This document shows, piece after piece, positions 36,601-44,759 of a stretch of DNA of 64,000 bases; position 1 is the stretch's first letter, and each line of letters opens with the position of its first letter. This stretch comes from Archilochus colubris (Eukaryota > Chordata > Aves > Apodiformes > Trochilidae). Below the pieces are notes generated by a model. The model searched no databases, was not told the DNA's origin, and saw nothing but the letters and a program-made list of their open reading frames with translations. The position numbers and the translations under genes were made by a program. The DNA is taken from NCBI GenBank assembly GCA_023079485.1, contig CM041104.1, positions 3,225,676 to 3,289,675 on the forward strand. Direction: 5' to 3'.

Positions 36601-39302
36601 TCCCACCTCTAGGGAAAAGCTGTCCACAGCTGTCCACAGCTGGGGTCTCCTGCCAAGGTACCTGAGCTAGGCCTTCCTCCAAAACTTGCTTGTGGATTCT
36701 GAAGAGTTGAGCTGTGAAGTCATCTACCTTGATGGTGCTAGAGAGAAAAAAAGACCAGATCAGCCCACTGAAAGAATCACAGAGGAACAAGAAAATTAAT
36801 TCTCCAGAAAAATTAACCTTCCCAGGGACATTCTCCAGCACAAATGGCAGGGCTGTGGCTATAGACCAAGTTCTACTGCACTGCTAAACATCTCTCCCTG
36901 AGGGCATTCTTCAGCCCAGGCCACGGTGGGTAACACAAAGCCCATCTGCTCAGCACAGCCACTCCACAAAAAGCACCACTCTGCAGAGGTGACTTTCATG
37001 TGCAGGGCAGAGAGAAGGGACAAGCAAAAGCCAAGAAACACAGCAGAATTCTGCAGATACAGGCAAGAAATCAGATGTGTCTCTGTGCCTGCACACAGAG
37101 AAGCTCCACCAAATTCCCACTGTTCTGCTGGGCTCTAAATCCCACACACTCTGGTGCCAAGTGCTCCAGGGGCCCTGCTAGAGCAGGTCTGGCTTTCCTC
37201 CAAGGTCCCAAATCCCTGAGACAACGGTGAGCAGCACCTCCAAGAAGCTGCTGCAATGCCTTGGAGAGGAGGAGGCAGAGGGCAGGCACTGGGTGCACAC
37301 CAGCCCCAGGCTCTGTGTTCCTCACACAGGTATCAACGTGTCCCCACAGGCTCTGCCTGCTGCCAGCTCTGGAACAAGCTCTGAGGGGTGAGGCTTTAGC
37401 AAAACAATGCTGGAAAACACTCACCCTTGCTCTGTCACTGTGCCAGAGAGCCATCAGCAATCACACAGGCAGCACAGAATGGGCAGCAGGAAGGCAAAAG
37501 GGGATTTGAGGAAGCATCAGCCTTACGAGATTCTGGGGGACAGTCAGGGATGGTTGCTCCAGCACAGGGCAACACCCACAGATAAAGCCATTGCAGATCA
37601 GGAACCAGAGCTGACCAAGTCCTCCAGCACCCAGAGCCTGTGGGTCACCTTCCCAGCATGGCTGGGGGAGCAGGGGACACAGGGTGATGGTCAGAGATAG
37701 GGGTGGGGAAAGCAACCAACTCTTCAGAACTACAGGCAGGCAGCAGAGCTGGGGGTCAGACAGCCACAGGCAGATGCAAAACGAGACTAAAAGAGACTGC
37801 TCAGTCCAGGACTCAAAGAAGACTCCAGCAATTTGAATTTAAGGCCCAGGGACCAACAAGCTAATAAAGTGAGAATTCACAAGCCTGAAACTCTGGCAAA
37901 GTTGAAAATCATTGCAGGGAGTCAACTCTTAGCCAGATGTCTCATTCTCTGGGGCCCAAGGAGACTTCAAAACACAGAGACTTGATGGAAATTAATCTTA
38001 AGACAAAGAATGCAGCAAAGGAGGCCAATTTCTGCAGAGGACAGGAGTGCCTGCCTCAGCTTGGAGGACGTGAACAGATGGAAGGTAGGAATGCCTAAAA
38101 GGTGATGAATGCTCTGCATTTAATATTTCATTAAGACACAACATGCAAGAGAGTTACCTGGCCAGAGTATGCTCCAGGAATTCTTTATTTTGACTAATAG
38201 CATCCACAAGCAGGTTAAAATCTTGTTGCACAGCGTAGGCTTGTTCAAACAAGGCACTTGGTACTGCAGATGGGAGCAACGTGAAGGGAGCATAATTCAC
38301 TACCTGCAAGCAAGAACCCAGGAGCAGAGCAGTCAGGTTTGAGGAGCTGAAGTGGGGCTGAAGAGGCAGCAGCAGCTGCTTAAGCTGTTTCTACCTTAGC
38401 AGTCTAAAACATCCCAGCTGCAAAGAAAAGGTGAATTTGCCCGTCCTGCTTTTTGGTAGTCACTCCATTTGATCCCTGCTGAGTCCCAGGGGTGACTCCA
38501 GATCTCTGGCTCACCCCACAGCTCAAGAACAGGTTCAGCCTCAAAGCCAAAATATTGCAACAGAGAGAAGTTCCCAGTTCACCTTGATTTCTGCACGAGA
38601 CAAGGGACACCAGCAACATGTTTGGCCTCCCCTTCTAGGCTCCCTCTTCCTCTGGCCCTTCAAGGTCTCTTCAAAGCCCTGACCTGATCACTGGGCTGAC
38701 ACCAGGAAGCAGCCCCTGTGGTGGAAACATCACTCCCTGCATCCCTGCCAGCTCCCAGTGCTTTTGCTCCAGCCAACTCCCAGAGCTTCGCCAGAGGTAA
38801 TCCCACACCTCAGCCACCCCTGTTCCAGCGACGGGGTGAAGGCTGACTGGGGGCTTGCCAAAAACTGAGACCCCTCCAAGAGATGCTCCCCGGGTTCAAA
38901 GAGATGAACTCCCACCACCATACAACCTGGCAGCTTCCCAAACCTTCCCAGATCTCTCTCTCCTTGGGAAAGGGCACTGTTACGGCAGGGCTGTGTCTCT
39001 GGAGAGATGCCCTCAGAGCAGGCTGGGCTGCGGGCCATATCCCCAGGTGAGTGCTGCCCCAGGCTGCCGGGACATGGCAGGGACGGCGCCCGGCTCCTCC
39101 TCCTCCTGCTCCCCCGGGCTGTGCTGACTCAGCTCCCGGCCGGGACCGAACCCGTGACTCCCCTGGCACTCACATCCGAGGCGTTGGGCTCCCCCTCGGT
39201 CCGCATCAGCACTCCCTCCAGCAGCGCCGCGTCCACCGCCACCGCCGCCGCCTCCCGCACCGCCTCCTGGTCCCGCACCACGTCCTCCCAGGGAGCCGCC
39301 AT
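30519..39302 (-). CDS. GSS: Glutathione synthetase, complete coding sequence (474 aa)
   Basis: This is the eukaryotic ATP-grasp-type enzyme that joins gamma-glutamylcysteine and glycine with ATP in the cytosol, the second step of glutathione synthesis; it acts as a homodimer. Twelve coding exons on the minus strand sum to 1,425 nt, i.e. 474 residues plus TGA, identical in length to human GSS: 39302-39174, 38303-38158, 36737-36662, 36147-36008, 35918-35802, 35365-35285, 34234-34157, 32857-32791, 32208-32014, 31836-31755, 31502-31313 and 30642-30519. Human numbering can be used directly. Visible residues are R125, Mg ligands E144, N146 and E368, ATP-binding K305, the glycine-rich loop EGGGNN (368-373), R450, K452 and V461-A462. 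Position 149 is Ala where human has Ser. The start ATG is just after an acceptor-like CGCTCCGCAG, so a noncoding first exon is likely, as in mammals. The gene is convergent with ACSS2. Confidence 0.97.
31313..31502 (-). CDS. GSS: GSS exon, residues 371-433
   Basis: It encodes [32 protein letters not shown] and [12 protein letters not shown]. The I-L-M-D-K segment forms the adenine pocket. Acceptor GTTGTCAG, donor TCAG|GTAAGA. Confidence 0.96.
31755..31836 (-). CDS. GSS: GSS exon, residues 344-370
   Basis: It encodes [20 protein letters not shown] followed by KPQREGG. It contains Mg ligand E368 and starts the glycine-rich ATP lid. Confidence 0.96.
32014..32208 (-). CDS. GSS: GSS exon, residues 279-343
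   Basis: It encodes [40 protein letters not shown] and [13 protein letters not shown]305 is the ATP-binding lysine. Confidence 0.96.
32791..32857 (-). CDS. GSS: GSS exon, residues 257-278
   Basis: It encodes [20 protein letters not shown] and QQ. The R-E-G-Y segment carries R267 and Y270, which contact the substrate. Confidence 0.95.
34157..34234 (-). CDS. GSS: GSS exon, residues 231-256
   Basis: It encodes [20 protein letters not shown] and AKRLY. Acceptor TCTTCCCAG, donor TATAT|GTGAGT. Confidence 0.94.
35285..35365 (-). CDS. GSS: GSS exon, residues 204-230
   Basis: It encodes [20 protein letters not shown] and VENELWN. E-R-N (214-216 in human) is represented here by Q-R-N and Q220 by the FDQR glutamine. 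Confidence 0.93.
35802..35918 (-). CDS. GSS: GSS exon, residues 165-203
   Basis: It encodes [20 protein letters not shown] and [18 protein letters not shown]. Acceptor GTTCCCCAG, donor AAAG|GTATGG. Confidence 0.96.
36008..36147 (-). CDS. GSS: GSS exon, residues 118-164, substrate/Mg site
   Basis: It encodes [19 protein letters not shown], then [17 protein letters not shown]125 (substrate) and E144/N146 (Mg) are present; residue 149 is Ala. The donor is CATGG|GTAAGG. Confidence 0.96.
36662..36737 (-). CDS. GSS: GSS exon, residues 93-117
   Basis: It encodes [20 protein letters not shown] and then EGLAQ. Acceptor TTTCTCTCTAG, donor CAG|GTACCT. Confidence 0.95.
36738..38157 (-). other. GSS: GSS intron, 1.4 kb
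   Basis: This is the longest GSS intron. I see no exon or recognisable repeat in it. Confidence 0.85.
38158..38303 (-). CDS. GSS: GSS exon, residues 44-92
   Basis: It encodes [39 protein letters not shown] and EFLEHTLAS. Acceptor CTTGCTTGCAG, donor CCAG|GTAACT. Confidence 0.95.
39122..39134. promoter_or_regulatory. GSS: MARE/ARE-like site in GSS intron 1 (NRF2-small MAF or AP-1)
   Basis: The plus strand reads TGCTGACTCAGCT, which matches the T-MARE consensus TGCTGACTCAGCA at 12 of 13 positions and contains the ARE core TGACnnnGC. It lies 40 bases inside the intron that follows the first GSS coding exon. Glutathione genes are classical NRF2 targets, so a role in induction of GSS is inferred. 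Confidence 0.6.
39174..39302 (-). CDS. GSS: GSS first coding exon, residues 1-43
   Basis: It encodes [20 protein letters not shown] and continues to [12 protein letters not shown]. The ATG (39302-39300) is preceded by GCTGGGC and followed by G, a usable Kozak context. An in-frame upstream ATG exists (39332) but would be removed by the acceptor CGCTCCGCAG at about 39310-39319. The donor is GAT|GTGAGT. The exon lies within the CpG island and its Ala/Val richness reflects GC-rich codons. Confidence 0.9.
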
Positions 39303-39711
39303 GCCCAGCGCTGCGGAGCGGAGCAAAGTCACACATCGGACCCCGCACAGTCACACACCGAACCCCGCAGACCCACCGACCTTCCCACGGGACGGCCCGG
39401 CCCGGTGCGGCATTCCCCGCGGGGGCTCAGCACCGTCCCCACCGCCCCGGCACCGCGGCGGCTGCGGAAGGGCCCCGCGGCACCCCGCACCCCGGCTTCT
39501 CCCGGCTAAAGCCCAATCCCAGCCCCGCCTGAGGACCCGCACCCGCGGCTCGCCCAGGCTGGGGGGTGCAGTGCGGGACCCTCGCAGCGCTGCGGGGCAC
39601 GGACCTGCGCAGAGCCGGCAGCAGCGCCCCGGGGCAGGGGCAGCCAGCACAGCCCCGATCCAGCCCGGAGCGGAGCACCCCCGCTCCCCTCACTGCCCCG
39701 CAGCCCCTCAC

Positions 39712-39775
39712 CTGCTCCCCGTCGCTCCGGCCCGCTCGCCGCCACCCGATTGGACAGACCTCCCGGCCCGCCCCG
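39712..39775 (-). other. GSS: Candidate GSS noncoding first exon
   Basis: On the minus strand, CGGGGAGCAG|GTGAGG gives a strong donor at 39712/39711. An acceptor CGCTCCGCAG lies about 10 bases before the start codon. This reproduces the noncoding-exon-1 arrangement of mammalian GSS. The transcription start is not fixed by the sequence. Confidence 0.5.
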
Positions 39776-39830
39776 CCCCACACTCGGATTGACAGCAGAA
39801 TTGACCAATCAGAGATGGGAGGCGGGGAAA
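39745..39830. promoter_or_regulatory. GSS: Divergent core promoter: CCAAT boxes and GC box
   Basis: A CCAAT pentamer lies on the minus strand (ATTGG at 39749-39753) and another on the plus strand (GACCAATCAGAG, CCAAT at 39805-39809). A GGGAGGCGGGGAAAG Sp/E2F-like box follows. There is no TATA box, as expected for a CpG-island promoter. Confidence 0.55.
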
Positions 39831-39881
39831 GAAAGGCGCGGTGGGAGGGGCTAGGAGTGCGCGTGCGTGTCCTGCGCGTTG

Positions 39882-40089
39882 CGTCACGGGGAGTACGTCA
39901 CGAGGAGCCGTGACGTCATGCAGTGATGGTCGGCGGGTTCGGAGCTTGTGAGAGTCGCCCTCTGGTTCTGGTTCCGGTTCCGGTTCCGGAGCTGGTGCTG
40001 CCCGGTGCTGAGCGTCGGAAGGAGAAGTTCAGAGCCTCTCCGAGTCATTATCCGCTATCGTGACGTCACGCCCCTCAGCAGTGACGCAA
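39882..40089. promoter_or_regulatory. CRE cluster (two perfect TGACGTCA plus half-sites)
   Basis: Perfect 8-mer CREs occur at 39911-39918 and 40061-40068, exactly 150 bases apart. CGTCA half-sites lie at 39882-39886 and 39896-39900, and TGACGCAA at 40082-40089. CREB/ATF binding in unmethylated CpG islands is well established; the target gene is not shown by the sequence. Confidence 0.65.
39963..39989 (+). repeat. (GGTTCC/T) hexamer repeat
   Basis: Four to five tandem GGTTCY units lie between the two CREs. This is a short GC-rich microsatellite in the divergent promoter. Confidence 0.85.
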
Positions 40090-40564
40090 CGCTCCTCGGG
40101 GGTGCCATGGCGGGGGTGCCCGGGGTGGCAAGCCCCACGGGGAGCGCCACTGAAAGGCCCCGGGACCCAATGAGTGCCACCACGGCCACCAGCGGGGTCA
40201 CTGGGGCTGGTGAGCTCCCCCTGTGCCAGGGAGCCCTCGGGGTGACCACGGCATCGTTATGGGTGCACAGAGTGGAGGTCTGGGGAGCGTTTGTCCCAGG
40301 AGGGAGAAGCCCTCCCTGAGGGAGGAGAGCAAATGTTTGGTGCTCTCCAATTAATCTGAAATTGTCCAAGCCTGGGGATTCATCAAGCCTCAAGGGACAG
40401 TCCCAGGGAGCTCCCCCTGCTCTGCCTTTCCTTTCCCAGTGTGTCCTGGTGTTACCACCATGGAGAACTCGTAGCCTGGACCTTGGTTTCCTGTGCACTG
40501 GGAGCAGCTCCTGGATCACCTACTGGAAGCTCCCAGCATCATTTCTGAGGCTGCTGTGAGCCAA

Positions 40565-40582
40565 CATCATCATCATCATCAT
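40565..40582 (+). repeat. (CAT)6 triplet run
   Basis: Six CAT units lie in the spacer downstream of the GSS CpG island. Confidence 0.9.
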
Positions 40583-41824
40583 GTAACTCCTTGGCACTTT
40601 CTCCTGTGCTGCAGCTGCATCATCTGTTGCCTTCACAGGAGTTTTACCTTTCACAGGAAATTGTCCCTTTCCAGGCAGGGGATGATGAAGGAATGACAAG
40701 CCTTGGTTTGGAAAAGAACCCAAACTGCACCCACACTGGACACATCTCCATGGTTTCCATTTCTTCAGTATCTTCCCTGCCCACATCCCTTTGCTGCATT
40801 GCACTGGCAGGACCTGGGGGAGGGTGTGGCTGGGGTGCAGCCCCATCTGGGGTGTCCCCTCCTTGTTCCCAGAGAGGCCATTGGGTGCTGTTAGGGAACA
40901 TCCCAGCCATGTGCCATGCCTTGGTTGGGATGGGCATCCCAAATCCGTGGTGGTCTCCAGGGTGCCAGGGGGTAACATAAGTTGGTATTTTCCTCCCAGT
41001 TTAGGTGTGGATTGATGCTCACTTCACCTGGGTGCAGCAGGAGCTGGGGTTGCTCTCTGTGCTCATTTTGGGCAGATCTGAGGCTGGGGGCTGTTCTCTG
41101 CCTCCTCTCTGGGGTGCATCTGGATGTTCATTTCCCAGCAAGAGAGCTCTGAATGGCAGCGTGGCAAACCAAGAGGGTTATTTCTGCAGGAGCACATCTG
41201 TATTAGGAACAGATAAAATTTGTGTATGTGTAAATAAATCCAAACTGAACCAGAACCTTCCTACTCTTTTGTTTTAAGTGTACAAAGGAACTGCCAGTCC
41301 TAACGTGCTCTGCCCTTACAGTAGTGTAATAAAATGAAACATCCAGTTTGCCAGTGAATTACTATCAACGTCACAGCATAACTGGGAAAAAGAGCTGTTG
41401 TCATCACAAGGCAATCATTTGTGTTCCTACTGGGATAATAGAATTAAGCATTTTCAGGGGGTATTGATAGTACAGCTGTGAAGCTCCAAGAGGAGCAGTG
41501 GGGTGGCTGCAGGATGAACACCAGCAATGCTTGGGTGTAGTTCCCAGAGGGCCAGCTGAACACCAGCCTCAGATCTGCATCTTTATTTGGACTTAACTTT
41601 CCACTAATGCAGCCATGGGAACAGAATGAGTGACTCCACATAAGATGCTCGGGTCCTGCAGTCACAAAACCAGGAAATTGTGAGTGGTTTCATTGACTCC
41701 AGGCTGCTGCCTGCAGATACTCATTTTTCCTGCCTCCTCTACCATCAGGGATAGCCTCGGGCATTTGTTCATGTCAGGGAATGAGAGAGGGAAGGGGCTG
41801 CCTTCCAACCTTCTGCTCACAGTG

Positions 41825-41905
41825 GGACTGTGACTTAGACAACCCTTGAAAACCTCCCAGGATGGAGACCTCCCCATCTCCTTGGTGACCTGTCCCAGGG
41901 CTGAG
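41825..41905 (-). mobile_element. Old CR1 LINE fragment, antisense
   Basis: The plus strand contains CCCTTGAAAACCTCCCAGGA, then TGGAGACCTCCCCATCTCC and GACCTGTCCCAGGGC. This is a diverged reverse complement of the CR1 segment GGAACAGGTTGCCC...GGTGGAGTCCCCATCCC...GGAGGTATTTAA. Limits are approximate. Confidence 0.55.
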
Positions 41906-42019
41906 AGATGCATCACTCAGCTGCCTGGTAGGAAGAGCAGATCCTTTCCTTGCTTGGCCACAGACTTTTTGCAGGTGATTTAATCCCATGCCTCAGTTTC
42001 CCGTGTGGCTTTAGATTTA

Positions 42020-42102
42020 AAAAAAGCAAAAAAAAAAACAAAAAAAAAACCAAAAAAAAACCAAACAAACAAAAAAAAAAAACAAACAACAAAAAAAAAA
42101 CG
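42020..42102. repeat. A-rich low-complexity tract
   Basis: Runs of 7-12 A are separated by single C or G (CAAA, CCAAA, CAAACAAAC). The long open frames on the opposite strand here (Phe-rich) are artefacts of this tract. Confidence 0.95.
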
Positions 42103-43365
42103 CAGCTGCAAAAGCAACTCCAAGTCTGGAACTGCACAAAGGGCCAAGCCCTGCAGCAAACCCTGTCTGTGCAGGACTCCCTGACCCATCTAACCTGCAG
42201 AGAGGCTGTGGGTGGGTTAAGACTCTTTCTGTGTACATCACTACACCCATATTCACCCAGAGCACAACAGCTGAGGAGGGTGCCAGGCTCACACACTTGT
42301 GCTGAGCTCACACATGTGCTGCTCATGCCCTGACCCACCCAGGGTGCACCGGGAGAAAGCCCCAGGCAAGAGCACCCACCATGGAGCATATGAAGAGGAG
42401 AATCCAAAGGCAGCTCCCACCCTGGCCATGCTGGAGGGATTTCTGTAGCAGTGCCTGGTGTTACACTTGTTACCCTCCAGAGCTGGACCAGTACCAGTCA
42501 CCAGGCCAAGCCAAGAGACAACTGGCTCTACCCTATTACCAGCTCCAGGAGTTGTCCACGTCACCACAAGCCTCTCAGCTCTGCTTTGAGAGATCTGACT
42601 CTGAAATAAAGCTCAGAGATTACAGCTCTTTACTTCACCCACCTCGTCTCCTGGACGCAGGAGTCCTGCTCTTTCCTCTCTGCCATCTCTTTGATCAATA
42701 ACTGAATTCACACCTTCCTGAGTACAAATCTAGGCTGTGAGTTTGGCAGTGGACTGGTGGTCTTGTCTCCTTGGATAATTTCCCTGCACTGGGAGCCTGC
42801 TCAGGCCCCCCATGGGACAAGAGCTCTTTGTCTGCCTGTTGGGCAAGGGATGGAAGTGAGGAACCAAGTCCAGGGGTTTTAATGGTGCTGCTAAAGGACA
42901 GAGTTTACTCAAACAGAAGCATTTCCCCTCTCAGATATTACAGTGTCCTGAGTCCCCACCCTGAGAAAGGGAATAAAAGGTTGAAATTCCAAACTTAATT
43001 GCAAAATATGATCCAGTTTCATTTCAAGGAAGTTGGGAAAAGGTACTACCCTGTGCTTGGGAGCTCCCAGAACAAATGCACCATGCTCTGACTGGGAAAA
43101 CTCTTTTTACAGAGAGCTCTACCTTGCCTCCTATTTCTTTTTTCCAAAATCAGTCTGGAGAATGAGAGCTTTTTAAAGTAATCCTGTAGCCCGGGAAGGA
43201 TTTGCAGCTGCAGATAGCTCATCATCTCTGCTACAGCATTAAGAGAGCTGCAGTGCAGCTCAGAGAAGGTTAAATGATAAAAGAATATGGCAGATATGGT
43301 AAGTATTTGGCAGGTTACATGCAACAAAAGATGAACAACAGCAACTGGGACATTATCTTTATTGG

Positions 43366-43375
43366 CTAAAAATAG
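43366..43375. promoter_or_regulatory. MYH7B: Perfect MEF2 site CTAAAAATAG
   Basis: CTAAAAATAG is the optimal MEF2 sequence (YTAWWWWTAR). It lies in the spacer 6.85 kb upstream of the MYH7B start codon. Use as a muscle enhancer element is an inference. Confidence 0.5.
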
Positions 43376-44339
43376 AGTCCCACAAAGTTTAAAGAAAAGC
43401 ACTTTATACTTGTAAACCTCTCCTCTGGCTGCTAAAGAGCCTTCAAAGATGGGCTTGGTGGCTTTGGGATGTCGCGTCCCCTTTCAAAGGCTGCCCAGGG
43501 CTCAGACAATTGAAACTCAATACCACATCAGCCACCACGGGGGGGAATAAATAGTTCTGACAAGACCCCACTCTTCTAACTCATCAGAGTCTGCTTCATG
43601 GATTGGGGATTTAGGGCAACAATATCCCTGAACAGCCATATCCCACAGTGGGGATGCCCACGGCACAGCCCAGGCTCCCTGGCCACGCAGGGCAGAGGCA
43701 CCCCAGCACCAAAGGCACTGGCAAAGCCACCAGAAAATGAGCAGATTTTTCCCCCACGCTGCTGCTGAGCTATGCACAGGCATTTGATACACTGCAGCTG
43801 ACGGGCTGGTTGCAGAGCTGGGTGCTTGGCTGCCCCTCTGCTCCCTCCAAGAATTGCTCCTCAACCACACATGGGCACACTTGTGTGCCCTCCTACCCTG
43901 AAATGGGGGCAAAAAGAATAAACCCCCCCCCAACTTCACTTTTCCTGCTGCAAAGCAACCAACTTAGCCATGTCTGGTTCCTGGCCAACTCTGTTGCATC
44001 CCGGGCTGTTTGTGTGTTGATGCAGACACTCATTTCTGCAGTGGAGTAGTACCAAAGCCATTCATTTGACCCCACGAGCAGAGGGGATGATGTGATGTTT
44101 GGCACCAGCCAAATAAAGACAGAACAATGGGGCTATTTTTGTGGAAGAGAGCTCAAAGGGCTCCACAGGAAGGCAAACCTCAAACTGGCCCATCATGTGC
44201 AAGAAAAAACAAGGCAGAGCTCTTGCACCCTGGCTTCTCTGTCGTATAAATACCAGTTTCAGGCAGGGCATGAAAGATATCTATTGTCTCTGAGGCTTCA
44301 TTTTGATGCAAAATGCTCTGGTAAGGCCAGCAATCTTAA

Positions 44340-44352
44340 CCCCCCCCCCCCC
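44340..44352 (+). repeat. Poly(C) run
   Basis: Thirteen consecutive C residues are visible, a spot prone to length error in assembly. Confidence 0.95.
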
Positions 44353-44547
44353 TCTCAGATGTGCCTATTGTTTGAAGTGCAGAACAATTGAAGGGTGCTC
44401 TCATGGGCTAAAGATAGAAAGGCAGCTGGTGCTGTCCTTTCCCCTGTAACTGAGAATATGACAATGCCTGAGTATTGTCTGCATTGCTGGAGAGATGACA
44501 TTGGACTCTCTGCCAAGAGAGCATCTAAAAGATCAATGAAACCCAGG

Positions 44548-44657
44548 TTATTTATAAACTGGTAGTGTCATTTCTTCCCCAAAGTAATATTACTTCCTTA
44601 GCTTTTCCACCAGGCTTTTCTGCACTGTGCAGTGCCCGTGGAGCCAGGTATAAATAG
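44548..44657 (+). promoter_or_regulatory. MYH7B: MEF2 site plus TATA box: candidate distal MYH7B promoter
   Basis: TTATTTATAA at 44548-44557 fits the MEF2 consensus exactly. About 90 bases downstream is TATAAATAG (44649-44657), an ideal TATA box in plus orientation. A second TATAAATAC is at about 44246 and a MEF2-like CTATTTTTGT near 44131. The next gene on this strand is MYH7B, 5.5 kb away, so a distal muscle promoter is possible. Confidence 0.35.
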
Positions 44658-44759
44658 CCCTGAGCTGGGCTGTGAGAGGCAGCAGGACCAGCTGGTGGAA
44701 AACGAAGCTGCTGTGCTGGACCTGTGCTTGGCTGCACCTTCAATTCTCTGAGCTGTGCC

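Larger units (their letters stand above)
32209..36661 (-). other. GSS: GSS introns interspersed between exons
   Basis: The introns at 32209-32790, 32858-34156, 34235-35284, 35366-35801, 35919-36007 and 36148-36661 show no additional exon, RNA gene or intact repeat. Confidence 0.8.
39050..40260. promoter_or_regulatory. CpG island spanning the GSS 5' end
   Basis: GC content and CpG density rise sharply here compared with both flanks. The island covers the first GSS coding exon, the likely noncoding exon and about 450 bases beyond. Boundaries are estimated by eye. Confidence 0.8.
39940..41333 (+). other. Possible divergent transcript opposite GSS
   Basis: No known protein is recognised. An ATG at 40107 in a strong context (GCCATGG) opens MAGVPGVASPTGSATERPRD and runs to a donor-like GGGCTG|GTGAGC at 40210. 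A strong acceptor (CTGCCTTTCCTTTCCCAG) ends at 40439. Plus-strand AATAAA motifs occur at 41233-41238 and 41328-41333. The parts fit a short two-exon lncRNA or a remote noncoding first exon of MYH7B, but expression cannot be seen from sequence. Confidence 0.3.
41334..43300. other. GSS-MYH7B spacer, part 1
   Basis: I see no gene. It holds an old antisense CR1 fragment at about 41.83 kb and an A-rich tract at 42.02-42.10 kb. The remaining sequence is unique with short chance open frames. Confidence 0.65.

Noticed and set aside
39303..39332. Upstream in-frame ATG extending GSS by ten residues
   Set aside because: A good acceptor (CGCTCCGCAG) lies between it and the second ATG, and the second ATG gives exactly the 474-residue family length.
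40480..40565. Plus-strand frame giving a helix-like stretch followed by a His run
   Set aside because: It follows a stop codon, has no start in context and the His run is only the (CAT)6 repeat; similarity to ACSS2 sequence is superficial.
42000..42290. Phe-rich hydrophobic frames on the minus strand
   Set aside because: They are translations of the A-rich low-complexity tract, not a membrane protein.
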